Source: Cryobacterium sp. PH31-L1 (lineage in GTDB: Bacteria; Actinomycetota; Actinomycetes; Actinomycetales; Microbacteriaceae). From it: a stretch of 64,000 bases of DNA. A model generated the notes under the pieces. It had not been told where the DNA came from. It worked only from the letters and a program-made list of their open reading frames with translations, and searched no databases. The stretch is from contig NZ_JASISM010000006.1 of NCBI RefSeq assembly GCF_030063145.1, forward strand, positions 1 through 64,000. The letters are read 5' to 3'. Made by a program: the position numbers and the translations under genes. Of the stretch, positions 52,754 through 63,802 are shown piece by piece (the stretch's first letter is position 1; the number at the start of each line of letters is the position of its first letter).

Positions 52754-53587
52754 TCACACCCCGATGTCGCGTTGGCGCAGGACGACCGCGGCGAATGCCG
52801 CCAGCACGAGCGAGATCGCATAGAAGACGACGATCGTCGTGACGTTCGCCCCGGAACTCAGCGGGCTGGTGCCGAAGGCCCAGTAATAGGGACTGAGGTT
52901 ATGCAGCCACTCCAGGCTCGCGCTCTGGTTGCCGAGCGCATTGAAGACGTAGCCGAGCACCGCCACTGCGGCACCGGCGGCGATACCGCCGATGCGCCGC
53001 CCGGTCAGCGCTCCGCCGAGCAGGGCAGCGGATGCCGTCAGCAGAGTCACCCCGCCGAACAAGAGACACATACCCAGCAGGTTTCCCGCCTCGATCTCGA
53101 GCTTTGACGAATCGTTGAGCAGGAACACCACCACGAACAACAACGCAGACAGGGCGAGGATCTTCGCCGCGATGGCGCAGAACCTGGCTACGGCCACCTG
53201 CACCCGGGTGACGCCGTGTGCCAGGGTGAGCTCGAGCCGCCCGGATTCCTCGTCGCCGCCGAGAGCGCCAGCGCCCCAGCTGGTCGCCGCGATGCTCACC
53301 AGCAGAAATCCGAGCAGGCCGAACAGGGTCGCCTGGGTGTACCCGGCGCCGGTTCCGATCTGATCGTAATTGAGCGTCTTCACCAGTTCAGGTGGCAACT
53401 GGCCGATGAGCGCCCGCATGCCCGACGCCCCGCTAATGCTGGGAAAGAGCGGTAGGTAGAGAAAGGCGGCCGCAGCCAGACCGGCGCCCCAGCCCAGCAG
53501 GCCCCGCCAGGAGTCGGTGAGTACCTTGCCGAACAGTGGCAGCGGCGCCCGGCGCACGTTCATCGGGCGGTCCTGCACGATGCTCAC
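52754..53587 (-). CDS. ABC-2 type exporter permease
   Basis: A 277-residue protein with six hydrophobic segments. The early DSWRGLLGWGAGLAAAAFLYLPLFPSI and the EESGRLELTLAHGVTRVQVAVARF cytoplasmic segment are typical of ABC-2 permeases. The GTG at 53587 overlaps the ATPase stop (GTGA) by four bases. It forms an exporter with that ATPase. Cargo unknown; multidrug or polyether export is typical of related pairs. Confidence 0.8.
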   Translation of the reverse strand: MSIVQDRPMNVRRAPLPLFGKVLTDSWRGLLGWGAGLAAAAFLYLPLFPSISGASGMRALIGQLPPELVKTLNYDQIGTGAGYTQATLFGLLGFLLVSIAATSWGAGALGGDEESGRLELTLAHGVTRVQVAVARFCAIAAKILALSALLFVVVFLLNDSSKLEIEAGNLLGMCLLFGGVTLLTASAALLGGALTGRRIGGIAAGAAVAVLGYVFNALGNQSASLEWLHNLSPYYWAFGTSPLSSGANVTTIVVFYAISLVLAAFAAVVLRQRDIGV

Positions 53588-54564
53588 TGGGTCACCGCAG
53601 CAGGCGCCGAGTAAAGCTTTAACACGGATTCCTCCAGATCGGGTTCCTCGAGCACGAGGTCGCGCAGGTGCAGGGTCGATATCGCCTGCACGAACGGCGC
53701 GATATCGCCGCTCAAGGTGGCGACGGCTTCGGTGTCGCCGGTTGGCGTCAAGGTGCAATCGAGAGTGGTGACGCCGTCCAAACCGCCGAGCAGGGCGGCC
53801 AGATCGGTGGGGCGAATGCCGCTGGCCACCAGGCGCAGGTGCCGGATGGCCGTGGCCCGCAACTCGTCGACACTGTTGATTGTGACGATGCGACCGTCGC
53901 GCAGAATGGCGACCTGGTCGGCCGCTTGCTGAATTTCGCTGATCACGTGCGAGGAGAGAAAGACGGTCTGGCCGCGGTCATGAGCTTCGCGCACGAGTCG
54001 AAGGAATTCCTGTTGCATGAGCGGGTCGAGGCCGCTCGTTGGTTCGTCGAGCACGAGTAGTTCGGGCTGGTGCATGAACGCCTGCACGATGCCGAGCTTC
54101 TGTTTGTTGCCCTTCGACAGTTTGCGCACCGGCCGGTCGAGGTCGAGTTTCAACCGTTCTGCGAGTTCGTGCACGTGGCCGGCAGCGACCGGACCCGAGA
54201 TATCCGCGTAGTGCTGCAGCAGGCGGCGCCCGCTCGTACGCCCATCCAGGATCAGCTCGCCCGGCAGATAGCCGATGCGTCGCCGAAGGTCGGGCCCGGC
54301 GTTGCGCGAGTCCGTTCCCAGCACAGTGGCCTGGCCAGATGTCGGCCGGATGATGTCGAGCAGCGCCCGCATGATCGTGGTCTTGCCCGCACCGTTGGGC
54401 CCGATCACCCCGAACACCGTGCCGCGCGGCACCCGGAAGGTCACCCCGTTCAGCGCCCGATTGTGGCCGAATTGCTTCACCAGATCGACCACGTCGATGG
54501 CCGCGCCCGGTGCAGTTGCGCCGCGAACACCTGAGGATGGATCGAGTGCACCGTGACTCATCAT
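53584..54564 (-). CDS. ABC exporter ATP-binding protein
   Basis: A 326-residue ATPase. Walker A GPNGAGKTT (about 55-63), Walker B LLVLDEPTSGLD and the switch His in SSHVISEI are normal. The signature reads LSKGNKQKLG instead of LSGGQ, a variant seen in a subset of export ATPases. A C-terminal regulatory part (about 230-326) is present, as in DrrA-like proteins. CAAGGAG supports the ATG. Translationally coupled to the permease. Confidence 0.87.
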   Translation of the reverse strand: MMSHGALDPSSGVRGATAPGAAIDVVDLVKQFGHNRALNGVTFRVPRGTVFGVIGPNGAGKTTIMRALLDIIRPTSGQATVLGTDSRNAGPDLRRRIGYLPGELILDGRTSGRRLLQHYADISGPVAAGHVHELAERLKLDLDRPVRKLSKGNKQKLGIVQAFMHQPELLVLDEPTSGLDPLMQQEFLRLVREAHDRGQTVFLSSHVISEIQQAADQVAILRDGRIVTINSVDELRATAIRHLRLVASGIRPTDLAALLGGLDGVTTLDCTLTPTGDTEAVATLSGDIAPFVQAISTLHLRDLVLEEPDLEESVLKLYSAPAAVTQ

Positions 54565-54620
54565 GGCTCCTTGGCTCTGAACGCGATTTTAGTCCTCGAC
54601 CGGGAGCCGATCAGTGTCTA

Positions 54621-55256
54621 ATGGTTCAGATGAGCGAAACTTCACCAGCGGACGCCCCACGCCCCGTTTCCGGCGCGATCATCGGCACCGACGGCCTCAA
54701 GCGGCCAGCCTGGGCCTCGGTCGACCCGATGCTGCGCGACTACTACGACACCGAGTGGGGCGTTCCGGTGCGCACCGAGCACGCACTCTTTGAGCGGATC
54801 AGCCTGGAAGCATTTCAGTCCGGGCTGTCCTGGGCCATCATTCTGCGGAAGCGCCCCGGGTTCCGTGCGGCCTTCGCCGACTTCGACCCCGATCGCATTG
54901 CCGCGTTCGGCGAAGATGACGTTGCCCGGCTGCTGAGCGACGAGAAGATCGTGCGCAACCGCCTGAAGGTTCGCGCCACGATCACCAACGCGCAGGCCAC
55001 GGTCGCGCTGCGCGAGCAGGGCGGACTGGTCGACTTCGTCTGGGGGTTCCAGCCCAAAGAAACTCCGCGGCCGCGAACGCAGGCCGACGTGCCGACCAGC
55101 TCCGAGGCATCCGCTGCCCTGTCGAAGGCCCTCAAAAAGGTCGGCTTCATCTTCGTGGGCCCCACCACGATGTACGCGCTGATGGAAGCGATCGGCATGA
55201 TCGACACCCACCTGCTGGACAGCCACCGTCGCGGCAGCAGCGGGGTGTGGGGCTAG
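54621..55256 (+). CDS. tag: 3-methyladenine DNA glycosylase I, zinc ligands altered
   Basis: A 211-residue HhH-type glycosylase that removes 3-methyladenine. RPAWASVDPMLRDYYDTEWGVPV, FERISLEAFQSGLSWAIILRKRPGFRAAF and KKVGFIFVGPTTMYALMEAIGMI match Tag. Compared with E. coli Tag the zinc ligands Cys4, His17 and Cys179 fall on Pro29, Tyr42 and Ser201; only His197 remains. The zinc site is therefore lost while the fold and substrate pocket look intact. Convergent with nothing; it lies before the glycine riboswitch. Confidence 0.88.
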   Translation: MVQMSETSPADAPRPVSGAIIGTDGLKRPAWASVDPMLRDYYDTEWGVPVRTEHALFERISLEAFQSGLSWAIILRKRPGFRAAFADFDPDRIAAFGEDDVARLLSDEKIVRNRLKVRATITNAQATVALREQGGLVDFVWGFQPKETPRPRTQADVPTSSEASAALSKALKKVGFIFVGPTTMYALMEAIGMIDTHLLDSHRRGSSGVWG

Positions 55257-55291
55257 GCTGGGCGCTACCAACTGAATATCGGGCCGAATGG

Positions 55292-55481
55292 TCGATGCGG
55301 GAGAGTTCGGCGCGAGCGCGTACGAACACCGAAGGAGCAATCCTCCCCGACAATCTCTCAGGTACTCGTACCGCATCGAACTGGCCACTCTGAAAAGAAG
55401 ACCGGGCGCTTGCCGGTCTCGCCCACGGTGAAAGTCAGCGCCCGCGCTGGCGAAGCTCTCAGGCACGAGCGACAGAGGGGG
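55292..55481 (+). promoter_or_regulatory. Tandem glycine riboswitch
   Basis: Two glycine aptamers precede gcvT. The first is closed by TCGATGCGG (55292-55300) pairing with CCGCATCGA (55371-55379) and contains GCGGGAGAG and CAATCTCTCAGG. The second runs from about 55387 (CTCTGAAAAG) to 55481 with GAAGCTCTCAGGCACGAGCGACAGAGGG-type closing sequence. The tandem layout is the classic gcv switch, which turns on glycine cleavage when glycine is abundant. Confidence 0.9.
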
Positions 55482-55553
55482 AGTTCCCATGCGGTTCAAT
55501 CGAGCCGCGAACACCGCTGCGGCCGGCTCTCGGCCCTGTCACCCGGAGAACTC

Positions 55554-56705
55554 ATGACCTCGGTCGATTCCAGCACCCCCGACTCCAATATCGAGCGGTT
55601 CTCGCCCCTGCACCAGGCGCACGTCGATGCCGGCGCCAGCTTCACCGACTTCGCCGGCTGGCAGATGCCGGTGCGCTATTCGAGTGATCTCGCCGAGCAC
55701 CACGCCGTGCGCAATCAGGCCGGACTGTTCGACCTGTCGCACATGGCCGAAATCCTGGTCGACGGACCGGATGCCGCCGCCTACCTCGACTACGCGCTGG
55801 CCGGCAAGCTGTCGGTCATCGAACTGTGGCAGGCCAAATACAGCCTGCTGCTCAATGAAACCGGCGGCATCATCGACGACCTCGTCGTCTACCGGCTGGA
55901 TGATGCGAAGTTTCTCGTCGTGGCCAACGCCGGCAACCGGTTCGCCGCTTTCGACGCGCTGGCGGCCCGCGCCGCCGACTTCGACGTGACCGTGGTCGAC
56001 CAGAGCGATGACTACGCGCTCATAGCAGTGCAGGGCCCGAACGCTCTCGCCATTCTGGACGCGACCGAGGGCGTCACCGATCTCGGCACCGATCTGCTGT
56101 TCATGAAGTATTACCGCATCACGGATGCCTTCTTCCGCGGCCACCCGCTGCTGGTCGCCCGCACCGGTTACACCGGCGAGGACGGCTTCGAGCTCTACCT
56201 CGCGGCCGATCATGCCCGCGAATTGTGGGACGCGCTGGTCGTCGCCGGCGCCGACAAGGGACTCGTTCCGGCCGGGCTGGCCAGCCGCGACACGCTCCGG
56301 CTCGAAGCCGGAATGCCGCTGTACGGCCATGAACTGACTCTCACCACTTTCCCGGCCCAGGCCGGCCTCGGCCGCGTCGTCAATGTGAACAAGGAAGGCG
56401 ACTTCGTGGGCCGGGCCGCCAGCGTTGCGGGGCCGGCGGCGGGGGCATCCGTTTTGGTCGGTCTGATTGCCGCCGGCAAACGCGCCGGACGCGCCGACTA
56501 TGAGATCTTCCGCAGCCTCGACGCAGCGCACAGCGACGGCGTGATCACCAGCGGCGCACTCTCGCCGACCCTCGGCTACCCGGTGGCCATGGCCTACGTC
56601 ACGCCCGACCTAGCTCGCCTCGGAACCGAGGTCTACGTCGATGTGCGCGGCACCCGCATTCCCGCCACCGTCACGTCGCTGCCCTTCTATAAGCGTGTCA
56701 AATAA
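55554..56705 (+). CDS. gcvT: Glycine cleavage system T protein (aminomethyltransferase)
   Basis: A 383-residue enzyme that moves the methylene group from the lipoyl arm to tetrahydrofolate. GASFTDFAGWQMPVRYSSDLAEHHAVRNQAGLFDLSHMAE at the start, LVARTGYTGEDGFELYL and LEAGMPLYGHEL are typical, and the C-terminal barrel (TSGALSPTLGYPVAMAYV) is complete. The ATG at 55554 follows CGGAGA. First gene of the operon, 70 bases after the riboswitch. Confidence 0.95.
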   Translation: MTSVDSSTPDSNIERFSPLHQAHVDAGASFTDFAGWQMPVRYSSDLAEHHAVRNQAGLFDLSHMAEILVDGPDAAAYLDYALAGKLSVIELWQAKYSLLLNETGGIIDDLVVYRLDDAKFLVVANAGNRFAAFDALAARAADFDVTVVDQSDDYALIAVQGPNALAILDATEGVTDLGTDLLFMKYYRITDAFFRGHPLLVARTGYTGEDGFELYLAADHARELWDALVVAGADKGLVPAGLASRDTLRLEAGMPLYGHELTLTTFPAQAGLGRVVNVNKEGDFVGRAASVAGPAAGASVLVGLIAAGKRAGRADYEIFRSLDAAHSDGVITSGALSPTLGYPVAMAYVTPDLARLGTEVYVDVRGTRIPATVTSLPFYKRVK

Positions 56706-56750
56706 CTCCACCCTGTTGAAACAGCACTGAAAACTGCGAAAGGCAACACC

Positions 56751-57122
56751 ATGACAGACACATCCGCATTGCAGTACACCGCCGAGCACGAGTGGGTTTT
56801 GGTCGAGGGCAGCATCGCGACCGTCGGCATCACCGCCTACGCCGCTGAGAAGCTCGGCGACGTCGTCTTCGTTGAACTGCCCGAGGTGGGCAGCACTGTT
56901 GCCGGCGGCACGGTCGTCGGCGAGATCGAGTCGACCAAGTCGGTCGGGGAACTCTTCGCACCGGTGAACGGCACCGTCACGGCCACCAACGACGCCGTGG
57001 TGAACAGCCCCGAGCTCGTCAACAGCGACCCGTTCGGCGAGGGCTGGCTGATCAAGGTGGAGTTCGACACCCTACCCACCCTGCTCACCTTTGCCGAGTA
57101 TTCAGCCCTGGTCGGGGAGTAA
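56751..57122 (+). CDS. gcvH: Glycine cleavage system H protein
   Basis: A 123-residue lipoyl carrier that shuttles the aminomethyl intermediate. The lipoylated Lys63 is in [14 protein letters not shown], after [12 protein letters not shown] and [12 protein letters not shown]. Complete and of normal length. AAAGG lies before the ATG. Middle gene of the gcv operon. Confidence 0.96.
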   Translation: MTDTSALQYTAEHEWVLVEGSIATVGITAYAAEKLGDVVFVELPEVGSTVAGGTVVGEIESTKSVGELFAPVNGTVTATNDAVVNSPELVNSDPFGEGWLIKVEFDTLPTLLTFAEYSALVGE

Positions 57123-57129
57123 CCGCGCT

Positions 57130-60030
<2,901 letters not shown>

Positions 60031-60047
60031 GGCGCCCCGCCCTCGCT

Positions 60048-60121
60048 GGTCGAGGCGCGACGGAGGAGCGATCGAGACCTGGGTTGGCTGGTCTCGATCG
60101 CTCGTGCCTCGCGCCTCGACC
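60048..60121. repeat. Nested inverted repeat of the GGTCGAGGC/GGTCTCGATCG type
   Basis: Outer arms GGTCGAGGCGCGA (60048-60060) and TCGCGCCTCGACC (60109-60121) and inner arms GAGCGATCGAGACC (60066-60079) and GGTCTCGATCGCTC (60090-60103) pair perfectly. The copy follows gcvP by 17 bases and could terminate it, but the same sequence recurs at 60845 and, partly, at 10499, so it is a dispersed repeat. Confidence 0.7.
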
Positions 60122-60182
60122 GGCGGTGCTCGGACGGATCGTTTTCGTTGCCACCAGGGTCGCACCACGGTACGATCACGGT

Positions 60183-60407
60183 ATGACCGTAAAGTTGAGT
60201 GTGAGCCTTCCGGACGCTGACGCAGCGTTCATCGACAAGCTTGCCGAGCTGCACTCCGGCAATCGTTCCGCTGCCGTGCAAGATCTGGTCCGACTTGGTC
60301 GTGAGCTGCGAGCTGTCGATGCGTACGCCGCGGCATTCGAGGAGTGGGACCACGGTATCGACGCCGGTGACTGGGACGTCACGGTCAGCGATGGGCTCGA
60401 TCAGTGA
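60183..60407 (+). CDS. mazE: MazE-like ribbon-helix-helix antitoxin
   Basis: A 74-residue antitoxin. The RHH fold opens with MTVKLSVSLPDADAAFIDKLAELHSGNRSAAVQDLVRLG, and the acidic tail (DHGIDAGDWDVTVSDGLDQ) is the flexible part that blocks the toxin. It overlaps the toxin gene by four bases. A frame extending upstream lacks an RHH-compatible start. Belongs to a mazEF module. Confidence 0.85.
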   Translation: MTVKLSVSLPDADAAFIDKLAELHSGNRSAAVQDLVRLGRELRAVDAYAAAFEEWDHGIDAGDWDVTVSDGLDQ

Positions 60408-60766
60408 GGCGCGGCGAAGTACGCCTGGTGTCACTGGATCCCGCGCTGCCCGGGGAAGCCTCAAAAACACGGCCGTGCATTGTCGTGAGCAATGACGCAG
60501 CGAACACCGCTGCCTCCCGATTCGGACGCGGATCGGTCACCATCGTACCGCTGACCTCCAGCACCGGTTTGGCCCACCCTGATTTTCAGATTCTGGTCGA
60601 CGACGAGGTCGAACTTCGGCAAATGGGGCTCGCCCGGCAATCGAAAATTCAAGCCGAGCAGGTCAGAACAATAGCGCTGTCACGTATCGGTGAGCTCGGG
60701 GGCTGGACGCCACTGCGCGTGATGCGGCAGGTTGACGACGCCCTGCGGTTTCATCTGTCCCTCTGA
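60404..60766 (+). CDS. mazF: MazF-type mRNA interferase toxin
   Basis: A 120-residue endoribonuclease. RRGEVRLVSLDPALPGEASKTRPCIVVSND holds the conserved GEVW-like start and the Arg of the RPCIVV motif; SVTIVPLTSST provides the Thr, and the IQAEQVRTIALSRIG segment is the usual C-terminal loop. GTG start, coupled to the antitoxin by a four-base overlap. Cleavage sequence unknown. Confidence 0.87.
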   Translation: MRRGEVRLVSLDPALPGEASKTRPCIVVSNDAANTAASRFGRGSVTIVPLTSSTGLAHPDFQILVDDEVELRQMGLARQSKIQAEQVRTIALSRIGELGGWTPLRVMRQVDDALRFHLSL

Positions 60767-60844
60767 GCACGTCTGTATCGTGGGGTCACTCGGCCACCGC
60801 CTCCGAAACCAGTTTCGGGCGTGGTCGCGCCCGGAAGTTCCGCT

Positions 60845-60873
60845 GGTCTCGATCTCTCGTGCCTCGACCGGCG
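60845..60873. repeat. Partial copy of the 60.1-kb inverted repeat
   Basis: GGTCTCGATCTCTCGTGCCTCGACCGGCG matches the right arm at 60090-60125 with one substitution and a missing seven-base segment. It lies just before the CPBP stop codon. Only one arm is present, so it cannot form the same hairpin. Confidence 0.6.
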
Positions 60874-60874
60874 C

Positions 60875-61651
60875 CTAGCTGGCGGGGGCGAGCAGCCCCG
60901 GCCACCAGGCCAGCGCGAGCGGGTAACCGACAAACGAGAGAATGTCGAGCAGAGCGTGGGTCACCACGAGCGGCGCGGTGCGCCCCCAGCGGGTGTAGCA
61001 CCAGCCGAACACGACGCCCATGGCCACGTTGCCAAAGAACGGCCCGACGCCCTGGTACAGGTGGTAGCTGCCGCGCAGCACAGCCGAGCTCACAATGATG
61101 GTCCAGGTCGACCAGCCGAGCTCTCGCAGCCGGGTAAAGAGGTAGCCGACCACGATGAGTTCCTCGAGCAGCGCTGCCTTGAGGGCGGCGAAGACAAGAA
61201 TCGGAATGGTCCACCAAAAGGTGTCGAGCGGCGACGGCACCACGGCCACTGTGAAGCCGAATGCGCGGCCGGCCAGGTAGAGCGCGAGGCCCGGAATGCC
61301 GATGACGAGCAGCAGCCCGAACCCGCCGAACACGTCCTTGCCCGGCCGGGTCAGGTCGAAGCCGAGCCGAGTGAACGGGTTCTGGCCGGGCCGCCAGAGC
61401 AAGAACAGCACCAGGGCAACCGCGGCGAGCCCGAACGCGATGCCGAGAAACTGGTAGGTGAAGTCGAGCCACTCCCGCGGCGACTGCGAGCCGTTGAGGG
61501 TCGCGGACTGGTCGGCGAGTGGGGTCGGATCAGTGAGCCGGGCCACGATCGACACGATCGAGTACACGGCCGACGCCCCGAGAGAAAGCGAGAGCACAAT
61601 GCCGATCTCCCAATACAGCCGAGAGCGACTGAGAACGGATGCTGGCGCCAT
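60875..61651 (-). CDS. CPBP-family intramembrane metalloprotease
   Basis: A 258-residue membrane protein with about eight helices. CPBP (Abi) motifs: EELIVVGYLFTRLRELG with the paired Glu, SYHLYQGVGPFFGN with His, and VVTHALLDILSF with His. Members act as prenyl-protein-like proteases or in bacteriocin immunity. ATG at 61651; a longer frame enters a GC-rich repeat tract. Role unknown here. Confidence 0.82.
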   Translation of the reverse strand: MAPASVLSRSRLYWEIGIVLSLSLGASAVYSIVSIVARLTDPTPLADQSATLNGSQSPREWLDFTYQFLGIAFGLAAVALVLFLLWRPGQNPFTRLGFDLTRPGKDVFGGFGLLLVIGIPGLALYLAGRAFGFTVAVVPSPLDTFWWTIPILVFAALKAALLEELIVVGYLFTRLRELGWSTWTIIVSSAVLRGSYHLYQGVGPFFGNVAMGVVFGWCYTRWGRTAPLVVTHALLDILSFVGYPLALAWWPGLLAPAS

Positions 61652-61663
61652 GGCTCCATCTTG

Positions 61664-61708
61664 CCACCCGCCCGCGCGCGGCCCCACCCGCCCGCGCGCG
61701 GACCCACC
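61664..61708. repeat. Imperfect tandem GC-rich repeat
   Basis: The unit CCACCCGCCCGCGCGCGG is repeated twice (from 61664 and from 61683), followed by a partial third start (CCCACCC). It lies just upstream of the CPBP gene. Simple slippage repeat; no function proposed. Confidence 0.6.
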
Positions 61709-61990
61709 CGGCCGCCACGCGCGCCGACACCGGGGCGCGGCATCCGCTCAAAACCGGCCCTGCAACATCCGTGCAAGATTGCCGTGCGTGACGCTCATTA
61801 GTGGCCGGATATATTGCGCGTGTGTAACATTCTTTGTTCCGTTGCCCATTCTGGACAAACTACAAACTAGGGTCGTAACAACCCCCCAATGCTGTGCCGG
61901 GTTTTTTACGGCCAAGATTGGGTTGACTCTACTGGCGCGTGACACGGTCAAGAGCTGTGTCAGGCGCCCTTTTGTGCATAGGAGCAAAAA

Positions 61991-63604
61991 TTGAAAATCA
62001 AGAGAATGGGCATTGTCGCCCTCACTCTCGCGTCTGTGGGAGCCCTCGTGCTCACTGGCTGCGCTGGTGGATCAGCGAAGCCAGCGGCAGGTAGTGACTC
62101 TTCGGCGGTCATCACGGCGAACGGGTCAGAGCCCCAGAACGCCCTGATCCCAACCAACACCAATGAGGTGGGCGGCGGCAAGATCCTCGACTCGATCTTC
62201 GCGGGCCTGGTCTACTACGACGCCAAGGGTGCCCCCGTCAACGATGTGGCCGAGTCGATCACCACCGATGACAACATCACGTACACCATCAAGATCAAGC
62301 CGGGCCTCACCTTCACCAATGACGAGCCGGTAAATTCGAACAGCTTCGTCGATGCCTGGCAGTACGGCGCTTTGCTCAGCAACGCCCAGCTGTCGAGCTA
62401 TTTCTTCGAGGACATCGAAGGCTTCAGCTACGACCAGGACAGCCCGCTGACTGGTCTCAAGGTCATCGATGATACGACTTTCACGGTGACCCTCACCAAG
62501 CCGCTGGCCGACTTTCCTCTGCGCCTCGGCTACTCGGCGTTCTCGCCACTACCCGCATCCGCCTGGACAGACCTCGCTGCCTTCGGCGAGAACCCCATCG
62601 GTAACGGCCCGTACATGCTCGCCAGCCCAACGGCCTGGAAGCACAATGAGAAGATCGACCTCGTGGTCAACCCCGGCTATGACGGCGGGCGCAAGCCGAA
62701 GAACGGGGGCTTGACGATCAAATTCTATGCCGATCAGGGAGCCGCCTACGCTGACATGCTCGCTGGCCACCTTGACGTTCTCGACGCGGTCTCCCCGAGT
62801 GCATTGGCCACGTTTGAAAGCGATCTGGGCGATCGTGCCATCAACCAGCCTGCTGCGGTGTTCCAATCCTTCACGATTCCGGCTCGCCTGCCCCACTTTG
62901 ACGGAGCCGAAGGAAAACTGCGCCGCGCAGCACTGTCGATGGCGATCAATCGGGAGGAGATCACCAAGGTGATCTTCGAGGGAACTCGCACGCCAGCTTC
63001 AGACTTCACCTCACCGGTCATTGATGGCTGGTCTGACTCACTCCAGGGCGCCGACGTGCTGAAGTTCGACGAGGCCAAGGCCAAGGATCTCTGGGCCCAG
63101 GCCGATGCGATCTCCCCGTGGAGCGGCACCTTCCAGATCGCCTACAACGCCGACGGTGGGCACGATGCGTGGGTTGACGCCGTCATGAACAGCCTCAAGA
63201 ATGTGCTCGGAATTGATGCTTCTGGTGCCCCGTACCCGACCTTCAAGGAGATGCGCACGCTCATCACCAATCGCGGGATCCAGACGCCGTTCCGCAGCGG
63301 TTGGCAGGCCGACTACCCGGGCCTGTTCAACTTCCTCGGGCCGCTCTACGCGACCGGCGCCGGTTCCAATGACGGCGACTACTCGAGCGCGGCGTTCGAG
63401 AAATTGCTGAACACTGGCTCGACCGAAACCGACCTGGAGAAGGCCAACGCTGCCTTCCAGAAGGCACAGGAGATCCTGCTCGAGGACCTTCCGGCCATCC
63501 CACTGTGGTATGCGAACGTGACCGGTGGTTACGGAACCGCCGTGTCGAACGTGGAGTTCGGCTGGAACTCGGTTCCGCTGTACTTCGAGATCACCAAGGG
63601 CTAG
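61991..63604 (+). CDS. Oligopeptide ABC transporter substrate-binding lipoprotein
   Basis: A 537-residue solute-binding protein (SBP_bac_5, OppA/DppA class). The signal peptide ends in the lipobox LTGC (Cys near residue 24), followed by a Ser/Ala linker and EPQNALIPTNTNEVGGGKILDSIFAGLVYYD. ALSMAINREEITKVIFEGTRTPASDFTSP is the family's peptide-binding segment. TTG start with AGGAG upstream. A hairpin and then the permease gene follow. Peptide uptake is likely. Confidence 0.88.
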   Translation: MKIKRMGIVALTLASVGALVLTGCAGGSAKPAAGSDSSAVITANGSEPQNALIPTNTNEVGGGKILDSIFAGLVYYDAKGAPVNDVAESITTDDNITYTIKIKPGLTFTNDEPVNSNSFVDAWQYGALLSNAQLSSYFFEDIEGFSYDQDSPLTGLKVIDDTTFTVTLTKPLADFPLRLGYSAFSPLPASAWTDLAAFGENPIGNGPYMLASPTAWKHNEKIDLVVNPGYDGGRKPKNGGLTIKFYADQGAAYADMLAGHLDVLDAVSPSALATFESDLGDRAINQPAAVFQSFTIPARLPHFDGAEGKLRRAALSMAINREEITKVIFEGTRTPASDFTSPVIDGWSDSLQGADVLKFDEAKAKDLWAQADAISPWSGTFQIAYNADGGHDAWVDAVMNSLKNVLGIDASGAPYPTFKEMRTLITNRGIQTPFRSGWQADYPGLFNFLGPLYATGAGSNDGDYSSAAFEKLLNTGSTETDLEKANAAFQKAQEILLEDLPAIPLWYANVTGGYGTAVSNVEFGWNSVPLYFEITKG

Positions 63605-63619
63605 TTCCCATCTAGAATT

Positions 63620-63657
63620 GGGTGGAGGCGATGGCGCGAGCGTCATCGCCTCCACCC
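63620..63657 (+). terminator. Intercistronic hairpin between oppA and oppB
   Basis: GGGTGGAGGCGATG (63620-63633) pairs perfectly over 14 bases with CATCGCCTCCACCC (63644-63657). No T-tract follows, so partial termination or RNA protection is more likely than full stop. This would give more binding protein than permease, a frequent arrangement in peptide importers. Confidence 0.65.
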
Positions 63658-63802
63658 ACGCCATCCTTGTCGGCCACGTGGCGCACAGCCTCGCTCGAAA
63701 GTAGTGTTGGCATCAACAGCCTGAAAATGGCAACTTGCCAGCCACAGTTAGGGTTCAGATCCCGTATGTTCACACTCACCATCCGGGAGACATAGTCGTC
63801 TC

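Noticed and set aside
63661..63802. Possible tRNA-like stretch (GTTCAGATCCC) before oppB
   Set aside because: No acceptor or anticodon stem can be formed around it; chance match to a T-arm-like word.
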